This document shows positions 58,570 to 64,000 of a stretch of DNA of 64,000 bases, piece by piece. Position 1 is the first letter of the stretch; each line of letters starts with the position of its first letter. A model generated the notes under the pieces. The model made no database searches, was not told the origin of the DNA, and saw only the letters and a program-made list of their open reading frames with translations. The stretch is from assembly GCF_050269735.1 (NCBI RefSeq), contig NZ_JBNNIX010000002.1, positions 496,001 to 560,000 on the forward strand, in the 5' to 3' direction. This stretch comes from Paenisporosarcina sp050269735. Lineage in GTDB: Bacteria; Bacillota; Bacilli; Bacillales_A; Planococcaceae. The position numbers were made by a program, and so were the translations under genes.

Positions 58570-58701
58570 TTACTTACTAAAAAAACATTTCGACTTTTTC
58601 AAACAATTCCACTCAATCGTTGCTGGTGTTTTGCTCTTAATGTCGTACAGCACGCTGTTGATGTTCGGCACTTCTGAATAATGCTTCGTGATTGTCTCCA
58701 T
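58570..58701 (-). pseudogene. guaA 3'-end fragment (GMP synthase C-terminus)
   Basis: On the minus strand, residues EVPNINSVLYDIKSKTPATIEW match the C-terminal signature of GMP synthase GuaA (pattern V-x-YDI-x-SK-x-P-x-TIEW). Only about 30 residues remain. After GAGTGGAA (about 58607-58614), where guaA would end, the frame runs into unrelated sequence (NCLKKSKCFFSK). The 3' end of guaA is a well-known attachment site for integrative elements, so this is probably a displaced att copy. Confidence 0.6.
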
Positions 58702-58750
58702 GGATTTATAATTTACTACAGCTCTGTTTTACAATGGTAGCAAGGTCTGA

Positions 58751-58846
58751 TCTGAACGATTAGGTCACGCAACAATTGATATTACGACTTCTACTTATGC
58801 TCACTTGTTAAAAGAGCTATTCAGAGCAAACATCTCGCATCTTTGA
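58751..58846 (+). pseudogene. Tyrosine recombinase (integrase) C-terminal remnant
   Basis: The frame RLGHATIDITTSTYAHLLKE is the box II end of a phage-type tyrosine integrase (LGH...TxxxYxH, with the catalytic His and Tyr). The upstream part is out of frame (VARSDLND then a +1 shift) and the N-terminal two domains are missing. It lies about 180 bp beyond the 3' end of tRNA-Arg and beside the guaA fragment. Confidence 0.65.
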
Positions 58847-58943
58847 GGAGCTCACTTCTGTATTAAAACAATAGCTTGTGTAAATCTTGTGTAAAATCCT
58901 ACTCTAAGCTTTTTTATAACTATCACATGATTCCTCCTAAACA

Positions 58944-58985
58944 TAAAAAAACGCCACAAACCCTGTAATACATAGGTTTGAAGCG
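58944..58985 (-). terminator. Terminator of tRNA-Arg
   Basis: Stem CGCttCAAACC / GGGTTTGtgGCG with a 7-T run on the minus strand, about 42 nt downstream of the tRNA 3' end. Confidence 0.75.
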
Positions 58986-59026
58986 ATTCCCTTCGGTTAT
59001 TAATATATTCAATTATAACCTTTATA

Positions 59027-59100
<74 letters not shown>

Positions 59101-59172
59101 TTGTGTGTTTCAGTTCTCTTCAGAAATGAAAGACAATACTTATTATAGAAATGCTACCACCAAAAGTCAACG

Positions 59173-59682
59173 TTATTTTTCATTAATTTTAAAAGTTACT
59201 TGTTCTAGCGTTTCATGTTTATCCGAAAAGAATGTCACAGTCCATTTCACTGGGGACTTTTCAATGATTCCATAACTTTTTTCCTTGCGCCCTCTAGGCA
59301 ATTCTAAGCTTCCTGGATTGACAAATACTGTGCCACAAACCTGCTCTGCACCCAGTAAATGCGAATGACCGAACAATACCAAGTCAGCGTCATATTCCTG
59401 AGCACGATAACTGATTGGCAGCATGGTCGATTTTACTTGGTATAAATGACCATGCGCCATAAAAATTTTCACACCGTTTATTTCAGTAAATACTTCTTCG
59501 GGAAACGAGGAATCCCAATCGCAATTCCCTTGAACAACAAAAGCCGAATCCAGTGATGCATGACTTGCATCTAGTTCGCTATCCCCGCAATGAAAGATTG
59601 CATCTACTGGGCCGACGTGTTGCCTTACCTGATCAATTGACTTTGTTTCACCATGAGTATCACTCATTACTAAAATACGCAT
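59173..59682 (-). CDS. ysnB: YfcE/MJ0936-type metallophosphoesterase (YsnB)
   Basis: 169 aa calcineurin-like phosphodiesterase. Metal ligands: SDTHGE at the N-terminus, HCGDSELD, VQGNCDWDS, MAHGHLY and GHSHLLG, all conserved. Small phosphodiesterases of this family act on phosphodiester model substrates; the natural substrate is unclear. It lies 12 nt after rdgB, as in B. subtilis rph-ysnA-ysnB. Confidence 0.9.
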   Translation of the reverse strand: MRILVMSDTHGETKSIDQVRQHVGPVDAIFHCGDSELDASHASLDSAFVVQGNCDWDSSFPEEVFTEINGVKIFMAHGHLYQVKSTMLPISYRAQEYDADLVLFGHSHLLGAEQVCGTVFVNPGSLELPRGRKEKSYGIIEKSPVKWTVTFFSDKHETLEQVTFKINEK

Positions 59683-59694
59683 GTACTCGCCACC

Positions 59695-60291
59695 TTATTT
59701 CAACAAGTTGGGTAATTCAGCTTTAATTTTTTTAATGGCATTTCCACGATGTGAAATCGCCGCTTTTTCTGAAGGCTGTAACTCAGCCATCATTTTGCCA
59801 AGTGTCGGCACAAAGAAGATTGGGTCATAACCAAAGCCATTCTCGCCCTTCTTCTCATGAGCAATAACGCCTTCACACGTTCCGAATGCAGTCTTCGTCT
59901 CCATATTAGGTCCTGCCAGTGCAATCGCGCAGCAAAAACGAGCAGTCCGATTTTCGTCTTCTACACCTTCAAGTTCAGTTAACACTTTGCGCATGTTGGC
60001 TTCATCACTTTTTTCTTCTCCTGCGTAACGAGCAGAATAGACGCCTGGCGAGCCATTTAAGGCGTCAATTGCTAGACCGCTGTCATCAGCAATGACGAAT
60101 GTTTGTAAGCGCTCAGCAAGCGCCTCCGCTTTTAGAACAGCATTTTCTTCAAACGTTGTGCCGGTTTCTTCAACGTCCATGTCATTTGCCACATCATGGA
60201 GCGTTAAAACTTCAAAACCAAACGGGTTGAAAATTGCTTCGAAGTCTTTCGCTTTGCCTTTATTTTTCGTTGCAATAATTACTTGTTTCAT
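59695..60291 (-). CDS. rdgB: XTP/dITP pyrophosphatase (RdgB/HAM1; YsnA)
   Basis: Removes deaminated purine nucleotides (dITP, XTP) from the pool. 198 aa; IATKNKGKAKDFEAIF, ADDSGLAIDALNGSPGVYSARYAGE and GENGFGYDPIFFVP with SHRGNAIKK are the family blocks. It overlaps rph by 4 nt. Confidence 0.96.
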   Translation of the reverse strand: MKQVIIATKNKGKAKDFEAIFNPFGFEVLTLHDVANDMDVEETGTTFEENAVLKAEALAERLQTFVIADDSGLAIDALNGSPGVYSARYAGEEKSDEANMRKVLTELEGVEDENRTARFCCAIALAGPNMETKTAFGTCEGVIAHEKKGENGFGYDPIFFVPTLGKMMAELQPSEKAAISHRGNAIKKIKAELPNLLK

Positions 60292-61046
60292 GACAATGCC
60301 CCTAGCTTCGGGCTGATTCGGTCAGCCATTTCACCAAGCACTTCTTTCTGGATGGCAATTAACTGCTGAATGCCTTCATCCCCAAGATCGAGCAGTTCAT
60401 TCAATTGTTGTCTTGTAAACGTTGCTTCTTCACCGGTACCTTGTAGTTCCACAAATTGACCAGAACCAGTCTGGATAATATTCATATCGACATTTGCGGA
60501 TGAATCTTCAATGTAGTTCAAATCAAGAATCGCTCCAAGTTCACCATCAATTCCTACGCTCGTCGCAGCAAGAAAATCCGTTACAGGAAATTCAGGAAGT
60601 TGTTTGTCATCTTGTAACTTAGCAATCGCCATCGTCATCGCAACAAATGCACCTGTAATCGATGCTGTACGTGTCCCGCCGTCAGCCTGGATCACGTCAC
60701 AGTCAATCCACAATGTGCGCTCACCTAAAGCTTCTAGATTAACGACTGCTCGCAAAGCTCGTCCAATGAGACGTTGAATTTCCATCGTACGTCCACCAAT
60801 TTTGCCTTTTGACGCTTCACGTTGTGTTCGTGAACCTGTGGCTCTTGGAAGCATCGAATATTCAGCCGTGATCCATCCTTTGCCTTGTCCACGTAAGAAA
60901 TGTGGTACGCGTTCTTCAATCGTTGCCGTACAAATTACTTTTGTTTGTCCTACTGTTATTAATACGGAACCTTCCGGATGTACCAAATAATCCGTCTCGA
61001 TTGTTACTGGTCTCAGTTGTTTAGTATTTCGTCCATCATGTCTCAT
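60288..61046 (-). CDS. rph: Ribonuclease PH
   Basis: A phosphorolytic 3'-5' exonuclease trimming tRNA ends. 252 aa: MRHDGRNTKQLRPVTIE, GWITAEYSMLPRATGSRTQREASKGKIGGRTMEIQRLIGRALR (split across the phosphate-binding Arg region) and CDVIQADGGTRTASITGAFVA. gerM, upstream of rph in B. subtilis, is not present. Confidence 0.97.
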   Translation of the reverse strand: MRHDGRNTKQLRPVTIETDYLVHPEGSVLITVGQTKVICTATIEERVPHFLRGQGKGWITAEYSMLPRATGSRTQREASKGKIGGRTMEIQRLIGRALRAVVNLEALGERTLWIDCDVIQADGGTRTASITGAFVAMTMAIAKLQDDKQLPEFPVTDFLAATSVGIDGELGAILDLNYIEDSSANVDMNIIQTGSGQFVELQGTGEEATFTRQQLNELLDLGDEGIQQLIAIQKEVLGEMADRISPKLGALS

Positions 61047-61104
61047 TTGTTAATTGCCTCCTTATATACCTTCGCGCACTTATCGTATCACATATGCTTT
61101 AAAC

Positions 61105-61147
61105 GAATCAAAACCCGGAAATTCCTCTTTCAAGGAATTCCAGGTTT
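61105..61147 (-). terminator. Terminator of the murI unit
   Basis: Stem AAACCtGGAATTCC-8 nt-GGAATTtCCGGGTTT followed by TG on the minus strand, directly at the murI stop. The short T run suggests moderate strength. Confidence 0.65.
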
Positions 61148-61945
61148 TTATTGAAATGATATTTGTTGAATCTTTGGGTTTTCGATTTCAAGCCATTTCG
61201 TAATAATGGTCTTGAACATCGGTATGGAACCTGTTGTATAAAATATGTGCGGCTGCCCGCTTGGGTGTTCTCTTTGCTTCTGGTAATAGTTGAGGATCGC
61301 GTCCACTTCGTCTGCCGTTTCTTCGGCTGATGAAAGAACTTTCACATGTGGACCAACCGCCCGTTCAATATGATCCTGTAATAACGGGTAATGTGTACAC
61401 CCTAAAATTAACGTATCAAATGATTCATTCTGCAGTGGTTCAAGTGTTTTTTCAACTAAAGCTTTCGCAAAGTCACCTTCATATTCGCCACTTTCTACAA
61501 GTGGTACGAATGCGGGGCAAGCAAGTGGAACAGTATGACATGAAGACGACAAAGCCTTTAAAGCCAACTCGTAAGCACCACTTTGAATAGTACCTACTGT
61601 ACCTAAAATACAGACTTCAGAACGTCTTGTAGCTTTTATAGCTGCTCGGGCCCCGGGGAAAATAACTCCTACGACAGGGAACGGGCAATATTTTTGTAAG
61701 GATTCAAGTGCGACCGCTGTTGCTGTATTACACGCGACAACGAGCATTTTTATGGATTGCGCTTTTAGTGCTTCCGCCAATTGCCATGTGAATTTCCGCA
61801 CTTCAGTTGCTGAACGCGGTCCATATGGGCATCTCGCTGTATCTCCAATGTAGAGGAATTGTTCATTGGGCAATCGTCGCATTAGTTCTTTGACAACCGT
61901 TAAGCCGCCAACACCTGAATCGATCACGCCGATGGGTGCATTCAC
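61148..61945 (-). CDS. murI: Glutamate racemase (RacE/MurI)
   Basis: Supplies D-glutamate for peptidoglycan. 265 aa. IGVIDSGVGGLTVVKELMRRLP, catalytic Cys in VVACNTATAVALE and the second Cys in LILGCTHYPLLQ. It lies 10 nt after the MarR gene and before rph. Confidence 0.97.
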   Translation of the reverse strand: MNAPIGVIDSGVGGLTVVKELMRRLPNEQFLYIGDTARCPYGPRSATEVRKFTWQLAEALKAQSIKMLVVACNTATAVALESLQKYCPFPVVGVIFPGARAAIKATRRSEVCILGTVGTIQSGAYELALKALSSSCHTVPLACPAFVPLVESGEYEGDFAKALVEKTLEPLQNESFDTLILGCTHYPLLQDHIERAVGPHVKVLSSAEETADEVDAILNYYQKQREHPSGQPHIFYTTGSIPMFKTIITKWLEIENPKIQQISFQ

Positions 61946-61955
61946 GAGATTCGCC

Positions 61956-62420
61956 TCAATCCTCTTTCATTTCTACATGAAGTTTTTGAAGAAGGCTCGA
62001 CAACTTCTGCACTTCTGAAGCATCAAAATCAGAGAGAATATCTTGCAAATAATCTTGACGTTTTTGAATAACTTCTTCAATCACGCGTTCGCCTTCTTTT
62101 AATAAATGAATGCGAACGACGCGTCGATCTTGCTCATCACGTACACGCATGACAAGTTGGTTCTTTTCCATTCGGTCGACCAAATCCGTCGTCGTACTGA
62201 ATGCCAAATACATTTTTGTCGAAAGATCACCAATCGTCATGTCCCCATGTTCAAACAACCATTGCAATGCAACGAATTGAGGTGGGGTTACCGTATAGTT
62301 ACTTAAAATCTGACGACCTTTTTGTTTGATAATGCCTGATATATAACGAAGTTCTTTTTCCAGGAAAGCTACTTGTTCCTGGTTATGGTGAAGTTCTTTG
62401 TTCGAAATTTGCTCTGTCAT
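61956..62420 (-). CDS. ysmB: MarR-family transcriptional regulator (YsmB)
   Basis: 154 aa winged-helix dimer: HGDMTIGDLSTKMYLAFSTTTDLVDRMEKNQLVMRVRDEQDRRVVRIHLLKEGE spans recognition helix and wing (split by the conserved DRR). Regulates unknown targets; its conserved neighbour murI may be one. Located between gerE and murI, as in B. subtilis. Confidence 0.9.
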   Translation of the reverse strand: MTEQISNKELHHNQEQVAFLEKELRYISGIIKQKGRQILSNYTVTPPQFVALQWLFEHGDMTIGDLSTKMYLAFSTTTDLVDRMEKNQLVMRVRDEQDRRVVRIHLLKEGERVIEEVIQKRQDYLQDILSDFDASEVQKLSSLLQKLHVEMKED

Positions 62421-62496
62421 GTGCTAAATCCACTCCCTGAATACGGTTACTTGTGTATTCATTGTGACGTCTTTTGTGGAAATTGGCAAGACCTAC

Positions 62497-62721
62497 TCAG
62501 TCTAGTGCTAATTCGCCAAGTCGTAAAAGTTCGAGTATTGCTTGTGATCTCCCGGATACGCCCAACTTCTGGATGGTATTCGAGATGTGATTTCTCACAG
62601 TTTTCTCACTGATTTTGAGTTGAATGGAAATATCTTTCGTTGAATAATCACGCACTAACAATTGAAAAATTTCTCTTTCTCGTCCGGTCAATAATGAACG
62701 ATGATGTGCTCGTTCTGACAA
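62497..62721 (-). CDS. gerE: Late mother-cell sporulation regulator GerE
   Basis: A 74-residue LuxR-type helix-turn-helix protein without receiver domain. LTGREREIFQLLVRDYSTKDISIQLKISEKTVRNHISNTIQKLGV is the DNA-binding unit (residues about 11-55). GerE acts with sigma-K to activate or repress late coat genes. Start TTG 62721 behind GGAGGGG. Its targets probably include the safA-linked coat genes in this window (inference). Confidence 0.95.
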   Translation of the reverse strand: MSERAHHRSLLTGREREIFQLLVRDYSTKDISIQLKISEKTVRNHISNTIQKLGVSGRSQAILELLRLGELALD

Positions 62722-62783
62722 AATACGCCCCTCCTATCCACTCTTCCTTGTAACGTATGTCAGAAGATAAAAGGCGGTGACGG

Positions 62784-63230
62784 CTAATTGGGTAGGAATA
62801 ACGATTTTTCTTCTTCCGTCCACGGAAAACCCTTGCCAGTTGCCTTGCTTATTTGGACAATTGTTCCTCTACCCGTGAAAACAGTTTGCCCTTTTTCGTT
62901 TGTTGCATGGTAATGAATATCCACTGAAGAAGAACCCACTGAATCTGCCTTTACATGAATCTGAAGCTTTTCATCAAAGAAAACCTGTTTAACATAATCG
63001 CACTGCAAGTCCGCGACGACCGGAATCGTCGTCCCTTTTGGATCCAGCCAATCATTCATCAAGCCAATGTGTTTCAGATATTCAATTCTCGCAAACTCGA
63101 AATAAGAAAAGTTATATGTATTGTTCAGATGTCCATACATATCCGTTTCACTGAAACGCACTTGAACCGGTACTGAAAATTGGAACCCACTTGCCCATTG
63201 CTCTGGGTCTTGGATGTAAGATGCACGCAT
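62784..63230 (-). CDS. ysmA: Hotdog-fold thioesterase (YsmA)
   Basis: 148 aa 4-hydroxybenzoyl-CoA thioesterase-like protein. VRFSETDMYGHLNNTYNFSYFEFARIEYL contains the catalytic Asp and Asn pattern (D-x-x-GH-x-NN); a beta-sheet with VHYHATNEKG-type strands follows. Substrate unknown. Between sdhB and gerE, as in B. subtilis. Confidence 0.88.
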   Translation of the reverse strand: MRASYIQDPEQWASGFQFSVPVQVRFSETDMYGHLNNTYNFSYFEFARIEYLKHIGLMNDWLDPKGTTIPVVADLQCDYVKQVFFDEKLQIHVKADSVGSSSVDIHYHATNEKGQTVFTGRGTIVQISKATGKGFPWTEEEKSLFLPN

Positions 63231-63366
63231 AATGAATAACTCCTTTGATTTATATATTTTATGAATGGCGATTCATTGTTGATGTTATTGTAACAAAGTT
63301 TCTTTACAAGAGGAAAGAATTTAATGGATAGAAATGGAGAAATTTGTATAGGGATTGGTGTGGATA

Positions 63367-63436
63367 GGGGCAACTATGAGATATTGAGGCAACTTCTACC
63401 ATGATTGGGGCAACTTCTTCCTTCATAGGGGTAACT
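63367..63436. repeat. Intergenic array G: four GGGGCAACT units at 19-21 nt pitch
   Basis: Cores G(G/A)GGCAACTTCT begin at 63367, 63386 (GAGGCAAC), 63407 and 63428 (GGGGTAAC); pitch 19, 21, 21. The core resembles GGAGCAACTTT of arrays A and B. It lies in the 364-bp gap between ysmA and sdhB; the remainder of that gap (63231-63360 and 63440-63540) shows no gene. Confidence 0.75.
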
Positions 63437-63542
63437 AACCATTTATCTCCTAATTCTGGCGGAATTACTGGATTGAAAAAATGGCTACGCTTCGATTTCG
63501 AAGCTGTTTCAGCAACTTAACGCCCCCCGCACACTTCTTTAA

Positions 63543-63579
63543 ACAAAAAAGCAGCCTCCCGAAAAATGCGGGAGGCTGA
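63543..63579 (-). terminator. Terminator of the sdh operon
   Basis: Stem CAGCCTCCCG-7 nt-CGGGAGGCTG followed by CTTTTTTG on the minus strand, 16 nt past the sdhB stop. Confidence 0.92.
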
Positions 63580-63594
63580 CAAATTAAGTTCTTC

Positions 63595-64000
63595 TTAGTC
63601 AACCATGTGGTCGCTTCCGAAGAAGTTTTTGAACATTTGAACCGTTGTGTCACGGTTTAGAGCTGCGATAGAAGTTGTCAAAGGAATTCCTTTTGGACAT
63701 GCTACAACACAGTTTTGAGAGTTACCACAGTTTGCAAGTCCACCATCACCCATGATGGCATTTAGACGCTCGTCTCTATTCATGGCACCCGTTGGATGCG
63801 CATTCATAAGACGTACTTGTGATAACGGTGCTGGGCCCATGAAATCTGAATTTGTGTTTACGTTTGGACAAGCCTCCAAACAAACGCCACAAGTCATACA
63901 TTTAGATAGTTCATATGCCCATTGACGTTTACGTTCAGGCATACGTGGTCCATCGCCTAGATCATAAGATCCATCAATTGGAACCCAAGCTTTAACTTTT
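63595..64000 (-). CDS. sdhB: Succinate dehydrogenase iron-sulfur subunit (3' part)
   Basis: SdhB carries the three Fe-S clusters between flavoprotein SdhA and the membrane anchor SdhC in complex II. Only the C-terminal 134 codons are in the window; the frame is open to position 64000. Visible: CMTCGVCLEACPN (4Fe-4S ligands) and CGNSQNCVVACPKGIPLTTSI (3Fe-4S and 4Fe-4S ligands). The 2Fe-2S domain lies beyond the edge. Confidence 0.97.
   Translation of the reverse strand, partial: KVKAWVPIDGSYDLGDGPRMPERKRQWAYELSKCMTCGVCLEACPNVNTNSDFMGPAPLSQVRLMNAHPTGAMNRDERLNAIMGDGGLANCGNSQNCVVACPKGIPLTTSIAALNRDTTVQMFKNFFGSDHMVD

Overview
The window is chromosomal DNA from an endospore-forming, low-to-mid GC Gram-positive bacterium of the order Bacillales. 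The gene order follows the Bacillus subtilis backbone ruvBA - safA - niaR - pheA - pheB - obg - spo0B - rpmA - prp - rplU - spoIVFB - spoIVFA - minDC - mreDCB - radC - maf - spoIIB - comC - folC - valS - spoVID - hemLBDCXA - ysxC - lonA - clpX - tig - ysoA - ysnB - rdgB - rph - murI - marR - gerE - ysmA - sdhB. Nearly every gene is on the minus strand. Protein character, gene losses and the inserted type IV pilus locus suggest Planococcaceae/Caryophanaceae (Sporosarcina or Paenisporosarcina-like); that genus-level guess is inference only.

Layout. 1-4.6 kb: ruvB (cut by the window edge), ruvA, a small Asn/Gln-rich protein, a CotS/YsxE-type kinase-like coat protein, safA and niaR. The nadA/nadC/nadB/nifS block that separates safA from niaR in B. 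subtilis is absent. 4.6-9.1 kb: pheA, pheB, obg, spo0B, then rpmA-prp-rplU with an L21 leader. 9.1-17.6 kb: spoIVFB/spoIVFA, a NERD protein, minDC, mreBCD, radC, maf and a divergent SpoIIB-like SPOR protein. 17.6-33.4 kb: comC and a complete, probably retractable type IV pilus locus (pilM, pilN, a pilO-LysM fusion, pilA, pilC, pilT, pilB, a VanW-like surface protein, two large paralogous pilin-like proteins, two minor pseudopilins), followed by a membrane GAF-GGDEF diguanylate cyclase. 33.4-41.4 kb: two tandem folC genes, valS with a T-box leader, a short SpoVID-like protein and an AbrB-family membrane protein. 41.4-47.8 kb: the hemAXCDBL haem operon. 48.5-55.5 kb: ysxC, lonA, clpX, tig, ysoA. 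55.5-59.1 kb: an accessory pocket with an orphan sporulation-type histidine kinase behind two Spo0A-like boxes, two small zinc-ribbon proteins, a fragment of the 3' end of guaA, an integrase remnant and tRNA-Arg. 59.1-64 kb: ysnB, rdgB, rph, murI, marR, gerE, ysmA and the 3' part of sdhB.

Functionally this is a core growth and division region (cell shape, septum placement, haem, Phe and folate synthesis, quality-control proteases) interleaved with sporulation genes acting from phosphorelay (spo0B, a candidate kinase) through engulfment (spoIIB-like), sigma-K activation (spoIVFA/FB) and coat assembly (safA, spoVID, kinase-like coat protein, gerE).

The most unusual structure lies between genes: seven short intergenic arrays (about 4.5, 10.35, 40.2, 47.95, 48.12, 48.37 and 63.37 kb). 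They belong to three or four sequence families, but nearly all repeat an 8-11 nt conserved core at a pitch of 20-21 nt (two DNA helical turns) with variable bases between. One family is flanked by about 33-nt inverted repeats. They are not CRISPRs and not genes; I do not know of a described element that matches them.
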